The position numbers were made by a program, and so were the translations under genes. 64,000 nt of DNA from Lactifluus volemus (taxonomy: Eukaryota > Basidiomycota > Agaricomycetes > Russulales > Russulaceae), in contig WTXI01000001.1 of the NCBI GenBank assembly GCA_022376515.1, positions 1,302,001 through 1,366,000 on the forward strand, in the 5' to 3' direction. This document shows, piece after piece, positions 12,941 through 23,194 of this stretch. The notes below the pieces were generated by a model. The model did not search any database and had not been told where the DNA came from. It was given only the letters and a program-made list of their open reading frames with translations. The number at the start of each line of letters is the position of its first letter. The stretch's first letter is position 1.

Positions 12941-12970
12941 GTGGGAAGAACGTTTGGAGAGTGGGAAGAA
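12941..12970 (+). promoter_or_regulatory. paired GTGGGAAGAA sites beside the CSL start
   Basis: The 10-mer GTGGGAAGAA occurs at 12941-12950 and again at 12961-12970, exactly 20 bp apart. GTGGGAA is the core CSL-protein binding element, also bound by fungal CSL factors. Both copies lie 35-64 bp upstream of the chosen CSL start at 12906. If translation starts at 13065 they would be coding instead. Confidence 0.5.
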
Positions 12971-13110
12971 AGTGAGGTCCCACGTGTATGGGCGTGAGAG
13001 CATACGTCCACGTTTATAAACTCCTCCCGCGGGACCCCCGTCTTATCTTTCGGGGTCCCTACCATTACGACATAAACCTACAACTTTTCACTTCACCACC
13101 AGCCATAGCG

Positions 13111-13132
13111 TATCATATCATATCATATCATC
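13111..13132. repeat. TATCA pentanucleotide repeat, four units
   Basis: Four consecutive TATCA units (four GATA cores on the minus strand), between the stop of the upstream hypothetical gene at 13134 and the CSL gene. In the CSL direction they fall in its promoter or leader. GATA-factor binding is possible; it may equally be a microsatellite. Confidence 0.6.
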
Positions 13133-13133
13133 C

Positions 13134-13841
13134 TCACATCAGTCCAAACCACCCCGCGGCTTCTTCCTCTTCCTTCCCCTCGTAAAATAATCTGCTTATC
13201 TTCCCAGGCTGCTCTCCATCATCCCTGCTATCCCATAATTGACGCCGCCGAGTTTCGTATGCTAGTCGTAGCGCCTCGTCGTCACATGCCTCGTCACACA
13301 AATATGGTGACTGTAGACGCTCCTCCACTGGGTTATCATCCCCGCGACCTGACCATCCCCCGATCACTGTTCCCGGGAAACCATGATTACCTGATAATCG
13401 GCCAAACACAAAGTAGGATTGCGCACCGACTGATAAGACACCGCGCTTGTTATCTTCGCGCTTGATGATTGTGTCTGCTGGCTTGTCCTCTCTACCGAAA
13501 AGGACCTGTTGCGAACCTCCTAACGAACTGCTGTCACCATCCACCGCCTGCAGTTCCGCAAGTTCTTCAGAGTCTTCCTCCAGACACCCATCTCGCCACC
13601 AGCCGGAATGCTCCTGGTCAGATAGCCTTGGGCTTGTGGGGAAGAACCCTGCTAGATGAAAAGGGTCTACATATATTTCTTCGCGTGTTGCATGGCGAGG
13701 TGAGGCAGCGAAAATGTCGATGGTAGTTTTAGTACGACGTGGTACCCGCTTGTGCTGCTCTGTAGATCGAATGCTGACGTTTGGAGTAGACTGTGACCGT
13801 TGCATGCCTTCAGGTACGGTTTTTCGAATGGTTGAGTGCAT
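13134..13841 (-). CDS. hypothetical protein
   Basis: Uninterrupted reading frame of about 235 residues from the first ATG (13841); the frame is open further upstream but has no other ATG. I do not recognise a family. The protein has a basic, Ser-rich N-terminal third (RSQSTPNVSIRS, HKRVPRRTKTTIDIFAASP). A DPFHLAGFFPTSPRL segment follows, then an acidic patch (EEDSEELAELQ). The C-terminal tail is charged and helical (CDDEALRLAYETRRRQLWDSR). No signal peptide or membrane segment. Its stop is 68 bp before the longest possible CSL start on the same strand. The even codon use and long intronless frame argue that it is real; it is likely a lineage-specific, mostly disordered protein. Confidence 0.6.
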   Translation of the reverse strand: MHSTIRKTVPEGMQRSQSTPNVSIRSTEQHKRVPRRTKTTIDIFAASPRHATREEIYVDPFHLAGFFPTSPRLSDQEHSGWWRDGCLEEDSEELAELQAVDGDSSSLGGSQQVLFGREDKPADTIIKREDNKRGVLSVGAQSYFVFGRLSGNHGFPGTVIGGWSGRGDDNPVEERLQSPYLCDEACDDEALRLAYETRRRQLWDSRDDGEQPGKISRLFYEGKEEEEAAGWFGLM

Positions 13842-14121
13842 GTAGGGGTAGAAACCTGGTTTACTAATGGGATGTGGGAGAGAAAGAGGGATGGAGAACG
13901 GGCAAGCGGACTGATCCCCAACGGACAGTGAAGTTGAATTCCATCCCCAACATTTTTCACCCTCATCTAAAACCAGATTGGGTATCCAGATACAGTACAC
14001 CGTTTTTGGAATTTGAAATATGATTGCTAGACGAAATTGGCTATCAACCAAGTATCGCGGGTTGCTGATGTACGTAAACTTATCACATAAAAAGTGATAC
14101 CAGTACCCAGGCTAGTGCCCC

Positions 14122-15505
14122 TCAGGCACGATTAGTCTTGTACCTGACACTTCGATGATCTAGAAAGGTGAAACAATCGATCATTTAGAGAGAGCGGAGT
14201 GGACTTACAGGTACTCGTATCACGCTCACCAGTAAGGCCAGCAACCTCGCCGAGATTGACATATGCCCCAGACATCCGGCTCGGGCTTACACCACTCTCA
14301 TTCTTGTCCCCTCTCTGCCACTTGGCTCGACACCACACGCAAGTAAGCTGAGCAGCGCTTCGACGCCCTGTGAGCGAGCCAACGCTCAGTCAACATTGAT
14401 GCTAGTGTGAAAAATATGCAGCAGAAACGACGAACATTGTTCGAAGCATTCCGAATGTAGCGCATTCCCGCATTCTTCACAGAATACCAATCTTTCCTGA
14501 GAAATGTCATGCATGCTCTCATAACAGATAGGACAGCTATCCTCGGGCCCTGGAATGCGCCTCGTAGGGGCGGATGATCCCGATATCGGAGCTTCACCAG
14601 TTGCATGTGCATAAGCATTGCGCACCCTCTCGTGAGCAAGCGCCGCATTTGGTGCTTGTGGGGCGTTCGCGAAGATGGCTTGAAGCTCGCTAGCGAGTAA
14701 TGCCCTGTGTAGCAATTCTTCAGCCTAGAAGAAAGTGTAGAAACGGCATGTCTCACTTTTGGTACCACAAGCCAGATGACTGTGAAACTTGAAGCACTAC
14801 TCAACAATCCGTGTCATGAATGACTACGTCCACGGTAGAAAATATATTTACCCTTCAAAAATATGAATAACTGGAAAGAAAACCTCTCAGAAATTCGGTC
14901 AGTCAAAGTAAGAGACAGCATACGATATGTTTGCAATGGTTACCACGAGAAGCGTCGGGGCCTGGGGGACGGTTTAACAAACCTGACTAGGGGGGATCAT
15001 AGGAGACAAATGATATACGCACAGTCGCAGGAAGGGAACTTGCTAATGACCACAGTGTACACCTGCAATTGAATTAAAATAATACGAAATGAGGAATCCA
15101 CAAGTCAGATTTTCAATCCAACACGAACATTCCCCGTTGACCCAAGAACTTTGAATTCCTCATGCAGCTCGTCTCCTTCGCGTCTCCTGTCAATCATAAA
15201 GAACCTTTTTGGAGAAAACTACGGTCAGCCAAATGTGGTTGGCCAGATCCCAAGTTCTCTTACCTCTGTGACATTACCCGCGCGACGCGCTCGAGAATCT
15301 TCTGTGGACACGACTTTTTGAAGACAGTACCGCGCCTCTCTTGTGAAGTGGCATCTGAGCCCTGGACTCCCTTGCCCGGACGCTTCTTTGAATTTGGCGA
15401 TGAGGTTTGAATGCGCGCCCTCTTCGGCTGTGACGAAGGACCCGAGGCGCCTGCGGGGTCATGCTTCGTCAAGCTTTCCTCGGAGGCCAATTTCCGCTTG
15501 CTCAT
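14122..15505 (-). CDS. SWIM- and RING-type zinc finger protein
   Basis: Putative RING E3 ubiquitin ligase with a SWIM substrate/DNA-binding finger. The first exon encodes a basic, Ser-rich, probably nuclear N-terminus (MSKRKLASEESLTKHDP, KRARIQTSSPNSKKRPGKG). Across two introns the spliced reading gives CDCPDASRGNHCKHI, a CxC...CxH SWIM finger. Further on is a RING: CPICYESMHD, CEECGNALHSECF, and CVWCRAKW after another intron. The tail is a short basic stretch ending at a TGA at 14122-14124. Order SWIM then RING matches the ZSWIM2/MEX-like architecture seen in many eukaryotes. Start at 15505 is the only upstream ATG in frame. Frame is intact by my splicing. Confidence 0.8.
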
Positions 15506-15931
15506 GGCTGTTCGGTCACAAGAGTCGCTTCCGCTGAAGCGCCAATTTGAGCCACAAATATAATCGCGATCGTTTCCGCCATGCCTTTTCAGACTCTCCC
15601 GTGGTTTGCTAATCAGGCTTTTTTAGGGCTAACGGCTCACTACACACACTTCCAGCCGTGTTAGCACAAAGCTTACTGCGGTTTACGGATGGCAACGATC
15701 AACATGCCCGCACGGAAAGCACGAAGGTGTTGCGCTATCAATGGGTGGCACGGTCAAAAAGCAGATGTAGCATGTTTCGCTCTCAGTATCAAATGACTCC
15801 CTTGTTGCAGCTTCCCCCCCAAAGAAGACTGGCTGACGGGATGATGCGCTTAGCCGAGGAGAATTCTTGAAAAACTGCAGACAATAGTACGCAGCTTCCT
15901 ATGCTTACGCCATTGAGTAGCGACTCAACTT

Positions 15932-16148
15932 TTACGCCAGAGGTGTGCTTCTTAGCATAAGATAAGGCTGAATCCGGTCGTGAAGGCCGTCTCCCGAGAC
16001 TGTAAGTGGCTCTCATTGAAACCGAAGAACTGACCGGAAATGGGTTCATACCGTAAACGTCAACAACACCTACGGTCACGGCATGGCCGCTCTCTGTAGA
16101 ATGCTGCTTGATGTTTGAACCTTTTATCGAAGGGCGGGATCCAGCCAT
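15932..16148 (-). CDS. possible small two-exon protein, unknown
   Basis: ATG at 16148 opens MAGSRPSIKGSNIKQHSTES and runs to VVDVY, where a GTATGA donor and a CTTACAG acceptor (51-nt intron) join it to SGDGLHDRIQPYLMLRS and a TAA at 15932. The product would be about 54 residues with no membrane segment. I do not recognise it. Support is only the splice-site fit and position; it could be chance. Confidence 0.25.
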
Positions 16149-16895
16149 GGTGTCACTCCGTTTGGCGGTAACACAAGATACTTGCCACTCTAAGCCAACT
16201 AATCACTGATGAAGATACAATATTGGGGATGACCCACGGATCAATTTGGATATCGTGATAACGATCGGCAGTACGGTGCGCTGAACACCATAGATCATGA
16301 TGCAAACGGCCCGGCATAGGCGTTATTAGGTGGAGTCGATAGACATTACCTACTGTACAACTTCTATCAATTGAATGATATTTTATATTCTGTGATATCT
16401 TCGGGAGCGGTCGTCAGTATATCAAGGCCTCCGTCATTCAACGGAGACGTACGATATTTTCAAGGGTTCTTCTTGGAATAGAATTGACGCTGCGTTCATC
16501 CAGGAAGGAAACCCTCACGCCTTGATCATGTGCGCAAGAATTGACTGACTGGGCGATGTGGTCGGGGATTCATTACCTCTACACGTTGCACTAAAACCAA
16601 ACGGTCAGCTCGATGGCCATCCTTGCGAAACTTGCAACCTTGCAATTATTCGGGTTGGTTGAGAACAGTCGACGACGTCCGGATTCAATAAATACTTCAG
16701 ACGACCCGACGCCACCGGCTTCATATATATATGCGCGCAAGTACAGTAGATGATGCCAACGAACGCCACTGGACACGGCGACTTGACAGCCGCACGCCGC
16801 GTCACAAGCTGTGTGTAAAAGTTAGCGCATAGCGCATCAGAAAGAAGCACTTCCGTCAACGCGGACCGCCGGGATCGTTCATTGCCGTGGCCCAC
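16149..16895. other. intergenic, no gene seen
   Basis: About 750 bp with many stops on both strands, no convincing exon, and no tRNA-like arms found by eye. It ends in the likely promoter of RER2; TATATATATG occurs near 16724. Confidence 0.6.
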
Positions 16896-18014
16896 ATGCC
16901 CGTCCTAACATTCGCGCAAAGGCTCTCCGAGACAACCCTCGACCGTTTACAGCGTGCTCTCCTCACCGTGCTCAGAGCGGGTCCCATACCCCAACATGTC
17001 GCCTTTGTCATGGACGGAAACAGGCGATATGCCCGCAACAAGGGTATGAAGGTGATACAAGGCCACGTTGACGGCTTCGTCGCACTCAGGAGGGTACGCC
17101 TCTCACATTCCCCCCTCCTCCCCGCCCCGCAACCACGTGAAAAGATTGCTTTATGGTGGGATGAATCTAACGTATCACGACAGGTTTTGGAAATATGTTC
17201 AGTCCTCGGAGTCAAGTTCGTCACCGTGTATGCCTTTGCCATCGACAACTTCAAGCGCCCCAAAGAAGAAGTTGACGGACTTATGCGTTTGGCTGAAAAA
17301 GGGCTAATCGAGCTCTGCACGCGCGGGTGGGTTATCTGCTCAGCTGTCCAGCGGAGATTTATTTGTTTAACGGGCCTCTGCACACTAGTAGGGGTCTGCT
17401 CGCCGAACACGGAGTACGACTAAATGCCGTTGGCAAAATCAACCTCTTCCCACCAGAAATTCAAGCGGCTCTAGCCAGGGCAGAAGAGCTGACCAAAGAT
17501 AACCATAGGTAAGCTCCCCCCGCTCGCGTCCACGTCATTGTAATGGCCGCATTACCACGCCTCCCCATAGATCGGTGCTCAATTTGTGCATGTCTTATTC
17601 TTCCCGGGACGAGATTGCGACAGCTGTGGAAGAAACTATTCATGATGCGTTGCAAGAGGGAAGAACCGAGTGAGTCTCATGCGTGTAATGTTACGTTTAA
17701 GTGACTGTCGCTCAAGCATCCGTAGACCAATCACGGAGAAGGATATTGATGACCGCTTATTGATGACCAAAGTCAATAGCCCTCCTTTAGATATTCTAAT
17801 CAGGACCAGCGGTGTGAACCGATTGAGCGACTTCTTGCTTTGGCAGGTGAATCTACAATCCTCCCATGGCTAGGTTACCTCTGGTGCTCACATTATCGGC
17901 CAGTGTAACGACAACACACAGATTCACTTCATTGAAACCTTCTGGCCAGACATGGGCTTTCTCGATCTTCTCCCTATAATATTAGATCACCAACGTAAAG
18001 TATGGTCTCGGTAG
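16896..18014 (+). CDS. RER2: cis-prenyltransferase, dehydrodolichyl diphosphate synthase
   Basis: Elongates farnesyl diphosphate with cis isoprene units to the polyprenyl diphosphate used to make dolichol, the ER glycosylation carrier. Spliced protein starts [19 protein letters not shown] and carries the UPP-synthase motifs. These are [13 protein letters not shown] (catalytic Asp and phosphate binding), [45 protein letters not shown] and [19 protein letters not shown], then [11 protein letters not shown]. About 290 residues, a normal size. Five introns are needed, all GT-AG and frame-keeping. In-frame GTG codons precede the ATG at 16896, but the ATG is the credible start. Usually pairs with a Nus1/NgBR partner, not present here. 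Intact. Confidence 0.95.
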
Positions 18015-18377
18015 ATGTCCGTGCGATCTGTGTAAATTGGACGCTATTTTTCTGAAACACATCCCTCGTGATGTACAGTTCTGGGGTCTGAATTACGTTA
18101 CGGGTTACGCGGGAAGAAAAAGATTGGCAATACACTTGTGTGTACTGGAGAAGAAACAGAGTAGCGTGTGATCCATGGAGGGAGATACAAAATGTGATAA
18201 GGCTAGATGTCATTGCAACGTGGTCATAAAATGTCCCAAAAGTGAAATGCCAGAGTCCGTCATAAAAAAAAAATGGCGTAATAAAAGCGTGGCGCTGGGT
18301 GCCATAACTATTTACATATCGGTGAAGAATTCGTGGGCGTAGCAGTCCGAATACCACGGGGAAGGCAAGAAGGTGAA
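18015..18377. other. convergent intergenic spacer
   Basis: Spacer of about 360 bp between the ends of RER2 (+) and the TM7S3-domain gene (-). It holds a nine-A run near 18264 and nothing I can call as a gene; it should contain both 3' untranslated regions. Confidence 0.6.
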
Positions 18378-21128
18378 TCAGTTGGGGGGCTCACGCGGAA
18401 GGCCAGACGTGCGGCGGTTCGGTCGATGTTCATGGCCCTTCGAATCTGGAAATGGCACACCAGAATGGCGGCGTGTCTGTGGTGAGGGTGACTGGCCTTG
18501 TTCTGACTGATACCGTTGCCAGTCTTCCACTTTGAGCATGGATAGCCTCGACGACGATGGCCGAGCTGTCGACCCGGGGATTGCACTCAGCCTGTCTGCG
18601 CTTCTTGAACGCGAGTGAGGAACGGTCGAGTCGCGCTGCGCAGAGGATTGCCTATTCGTGTTATTCCTTTCTTGGGTGGTGTCCTCTGAGCGATGGCGAC
18701 GCGCCTCCTTTGTTTGTGCAGCGGCAACCCTTTCTGCCTGGCGTTTGGTGACCGCTTCACGCTCGGCAGTTTTCGATCGCTCCCAGCGGGCTTTGGCCGT
18801 TTCCAGATCGGCCTGTTCCTTCTCTGCATTTGTGAGCGGCGCCTGCAGCTCACGCAGTTTCTCACGATGCCGCTCCGTCATCTCCTCATAGGTCACAGTG
18901 CGTGGGTGTTGTACCGGCGGCGGAGTCACCTTCCTTGGTGGTAAGACATTAGGGGGCATATACGAGCCATTGCGAGGAGAGGAAGCGGCACGTCGGTGAT
19001 GAATCTTATGTTGCGCCGTAGCCGCGTTATGATTTGTCGTAGATGTAGGAGCATTAGGTATATCCCCTTCGGTGGCACCGGTCTCTAACAAAGTCTCCCG
19101 CATCTGACGGCGCGAAAGGGCCTCCTGAACAGATGCGGGGACAGGAAGACGAGGTGTCGGAACGGCAAGTTGTACTGGAGTGGTAGCAATGGGCGCAGAC
19201 ACCCCAGAGGGGGGCTGCAGAAGTTTCCGGTCACGAAGGTACGAGTCCCAATCATCGTTACCGAGGGGGGCACTAGTCGGTCGTCCGATAGTGTGACCAA
19301 CATGACCTTCATAAGAAGAGATATCCATTGACTGAATTCGGGCCCGTGGATCAGGTTGGCGAGGAGGTCGTGGATGGGATGCGCCGAGAGTCGTGTTATT
19401 AAGATCATATGAGAGTGTTCTGGAACGAGAACCCATAGAAGGTCGACGAGAGCTAGATCCAGAGGACGACTGGGGGGTTTCCGTTTTGAGGATTTCAATG
19501 GAACGTCGTATCGTCTGAATCTCTTGCAATAAGTCCTCCCTAGCCTTCAATTCCTCCACTTTAGTGCTAGTAACGTTGTCCTTCCCTGTCTCTCCAGAGA
19601 CAAACGCACGGGGTACATCATCCTTTATATCATTCCCGAGGTCCAACACTGGAAGGACACCAGGGCTCTGGGGATTCTTCATCACAGCGCGTTTGAGTTC
19701 CTCTTCTGGAGTGCGGGCAGCAAGGAACTCGGACAATGCAGAGGAGCGCCGCGCGCGCGTACCGGCATTAAAGTCATCTGGTCTGGGTGTCGAGGAACTG
19801 TCCCCACCAGAGAATTCGCTGTCTCGGCGGCCGTGCTTGTCGAGGCTAGGATGATCTTTTTCCCATTCTGCCTTCTCAAGTTCAAGCCTGGAAAACCTTT
19901 CCGCAGCCTTCGCTTCGTCTTGTCTTTCGCGGCGCTTCTGTTCCAATTTTATCTCCTTCAGTTTCTGCTGCAAAACCTGCAATACGCGGAGCTGAACGGC
20001 GATTCCCATTAACGCAACAGCACCTATGAGACCAAGCTCGATCTGCATGGCCTGCAAAACAGGGAACTGAATGTTGTTGCTGGTATACTTGGGAAAAAGG
20101 TCTGGGAAGCCGATGTTCCACATATAGAACTGAATGAGGCCAAAAATTAGTTTACGTTATGAATGGAGATGACCAAGCGGACTAACCTCTTTGAGCCCCG
20201 CAGTCGAAAAGCAGTCTGCACCCAGAACGACCGCAGTGGCACCAACGAAGGCGGTGGCAACGAGAAGAACTTGATAATGAATCTTGGGGATGGTACATAC
20301 AACGAATCCGATGACGGAGAAAGCTGGATCATGCATGAGACGGGAATGTCAACCACGAAAAATGGTGTCACATACTAATAAACATGACCCATCTGACGCC
20401 GATGGGTCGGAGTAACCCTCCGTCTCGGAAGCATTGAACCCACAAGCCAAACGCGAAGCCACCCCAAGCGCCTATAAAATATTTTGTGGTTTTCCAAAAG
20501 AAGATGGCGATGCCCCCTCCGGCAACTCCAGCGACGAAAGATGATAAGACGAACATTCCTCGTACAGTGCTACTAGGAGGATTGACCGAACGCAAAATGC
20601 CAAATTTGACGATAAGGGTGAAGCAGACGAGGGCGAGTGTGTAAAAACCTATCAGGAAAAACGATGACCTGAGACAGAAGAAATGAGTTGTGAGTGTATG
20701 CGGGAGGATGGGTGGACCAACCATCTGTTCTTGTGACCTAGAAAGGCACTGGGAAGGCCGGTAAGAATGAGAACTGCGCCAAGGACCCCAAAGGCAGGAT
20801 CGAGTTTAGTTGCCAATTCGGTGGCGGAGGCTGTCGAACTTGCATTGGCACTTGACGTTGGCGCAGGTGCGATTGTGAGGGTGACATTGACAGCGGTAGG
20901 CAAGACAGTGACTAGAGGAAGAATCTGGCTACCGGAGCTAGCGATGGATGTGGTGGTGAACGAAGATGTTTCCCTGATAACCGTGACATTTGGAGAGGCA
21001 GTAGACGTAGGAGCCGTGGAAGTGTGGGGCTGGGCCAAGGCAGAGAGTATGAGGGAGGCGAACAAAAGGAGGGAAAGGACGCTTCTTGGATAGACTAAGG
21101 AAAGGTGGGGTAGAGGTGGTGGGGGCAT
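18378..21128 (-). CDS. membrane protein with TM7S3/TM198-like (DUF4203) domain
   Basis: Starts at 21128 with a signal peptide (SVLSLLLFASLILSALA) and a Ser/Thr-rich lumenal or extracellular segment. A multi-pass block follows: FGVLGAVLILTGLPSAFLGHKNRW, FLIGFYTLALVCFTLIV, GMFVLSSFVAGVAGGGIA, GAWGGFAFGLWVQ and ALMGIAVQLRVLQVLQQ. These match the TM7S3/TM198 family of predicted seven-helix proteins. After the last helix comes a long cytosolic region of about 550 residues. It has an Arg/Glu/Lys coiled coil (KEIKLEQKRRERQDEAKAA) and then low-complexity Ser/Pro-rich sequence with charged repeats. Function is unknown; animal TMEM198 has been linked to Wnt receptor signalling, which does not transfer. 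The long tail is in one frame. Confidence 0.8.
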
Positions 21129-21430
21129 GGTGGTGGATGAAGGAAGAGGGGACGACCGAAAAAAGGAAGCGAAAGAGGAGGAAAAAAAAAGGTAGAGGTA
21201 GCGTGCAGTAAATAACGCCTGGCCGCAATATCCGCGGAGGGAAAGACGCGTCGACGGGGTATTTGAGACCGCAGACAGGTTCTAGAGGAACACGCTAGTC
21301 TAAGGCGCTAACTCAGGGTGGTGGTGACATGGTCAATGTACTGTATCTGATGGAGGCGCCCCATCAAGATTTAGCGTCCTTGTTCCCCAATCTCTATAAG
21401 CGGCGGGCGCAACTCATTCGGCAAATTTAT

Positions 21431-23150
21431 TCAATTAAAGAACTTTATTGGTGTCAGTCCTATAGACTTTATCAAGCGAAGGTATCGACTCGCTTCTTCG
21501 ACTTGGTGTTGTCCCCGGTTGTCCTCGAGTGCGCTGATGACTTTGCCACGACCCCTGAACCTTCCCACGCGACCTGACACGTGTAAGTACGTGTTCGCAT
21601 CAACGACTCCCCAAATAAAGACGTGTGTGAGATCTGGCAAATCGAGTCCTCGCGTAGACGCATTGTCGACACGAAAAGCGTTGGGTTCTCTTCGTCCCCT
21701 TTTCTACTTCTTGTCGCTATCAGATCCAATGCGATTGCATTTATACCAAGCACCCCTAGATCGTATACCGCCCGCTGTACGGGGGCAGAGGCTGGCAGAA
21801 CGAGTAAGGCCACCTTTGGAACCTCAGTTGCAAACACAGACGCGATCCCTTCCATTAAAATGGGATTTAAGGCGAGGGGCATCCCTGGGTACCCTCGAAA
21901 CCGACAGCTTCCATTAGTTCCACAGCCGCGTAAGTGGGAAACTGCCGACTCACTCTCAGAGAGTTCTGCTGGTATTTCTGGGACATTGCCATCCTTCAGA
22001 TCTATCCACGTCTCCATCTCTCGCCGATTCGCTTCCTCGTCCTCCGATGAATGCTTTGATTCCACTGAACCCTCAACGTCCCTTACACTGCCGTCCTCGG
22101 AAAAGACAAGCGCGCAATGCTCAACCACTTGTGCTTCTGGATTAATTCCAGCTGCATTCGTATCGGATTCGCGAATGTTTCCTTCAGGTATTTCACTGTG
22201 AACCTTGACGACCATTCCTGCGCCCTTCTTAAACCAACCGCTTTGATACAGTTGTTGTCGAAGCCAGTCGGAAGGGTAGCACTACATGCGACGAGCTGCG
22301 GTGAAGCGCTCACAGCAACGATTCCATCAGGTCGGACGCGGGGCGCATAGATGCGATCAAGCAGGAGCTTCCCCGCGCTAGGGTGTCGCTTCATTTTGGC
22401 CTCAAGCTTTTGCTTCCGGTACTTGGACGCGTTCGCGGAATAAAATCAATGATGTAATCGACCTCGTCCACGACGACGCTGCGTAGACTTGACAAGTTAA
22501 TAGCATGTCGTCCTCCTGCAAAATATCCAAAATAGCCCGCGGTGTTCCGATGAGAATACTTGGAGCCTTGTCGCAAAGCTGGGACACGTGGAAAGACGTC
22601 CCCTCCGACCCACGGACAATAACCTGAGCCACGGATGTCGAATGGCGCGCGTCGCCAGTGGCGGCTGTTGTAATCAGTTCTATCCAGTGCATAAACTGAT
22701 AGGCGAGGTCTCGGTGAGGAACAAGGAGCAGGGACGCGGGGGCAAAAGGCTTTCTCGGGCGGGGTGCCAGTACTTGCTGAGCAAGGCTAGAATTAACCCA
22801 AATGACTACCCGTGTTTATCAGTCTCGGGGGTTCAACACACGAGGAATCGAATCCTACGTACTTTCCACTACCTGTATGCCCTTTGAGCATGACATCCTT
22901 CCCTTGAAAGATGGCGGGATAAATGTGGCCTGCGCTTCTGTGGCCTGCGTGACAGTTGGAAATGCAGACTTGAGGCCAAGATTGACAGCCTTCGAGAGAC
23001 CGAGGTGAGCAAGTGCGGTTGAAGAGCTTAATTGTCGAGAATCTTTGTCCGCCGCGACATGCTTGAGCTGGCTTAAAAAGCGAACGCTGTTCTGTGGAGA
23101 GTCCTGAGATAGTTCGGAGGGTGTGCCAGTCCGTGACGAAAGAAGCCCAT
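21431..23150 (-). CDS. mitochondrial-type DEAD-box RNA helicase, frame broken by one-base gaps
   Basis: ATP-dependent RNA helicase, probably mitochondrial, possibly Mrh4-like. The start at 23150 gives an Arg/His-rich presequence (MGFFRHGLAHPPNYLRTLH). Motifs: Q-motif region LGLKSAFPTVTQATEAQ, motif I GHTGSGK, ASLLLVPHRDLAYQF, GTPRAILDIL, motif II VVDEVDYII (DEVD, not DEAD), ACSATLP, STRGLDLPDLTHV and HVSGRVGRFRG. Motif VI has HVSGRVGR where HRIGRTGR is usual. At least six single missing bases (near 23077, 22917, 22499, 22427, 22258 and 21660) shift frame. Motif I also abuts an irregular donor near 22864. Flanking coding sequence is well conserved at each break, so I treat it as one gene, not a pseudogene. 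Confidence 0.75.
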
Positions 23151-23194
23151 GCAAGTGAGGGCAAAAAGATCCGTGTCACCTGTGTGGCTCGCGT

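Noticed and set aside
22825..22860. Possible tRNA (GGTTCAACACACGAGGAATCGAATCC)
   Set aside because: No acceptor or anticodon stem could be paired around it, and it lies in a helicase intron.
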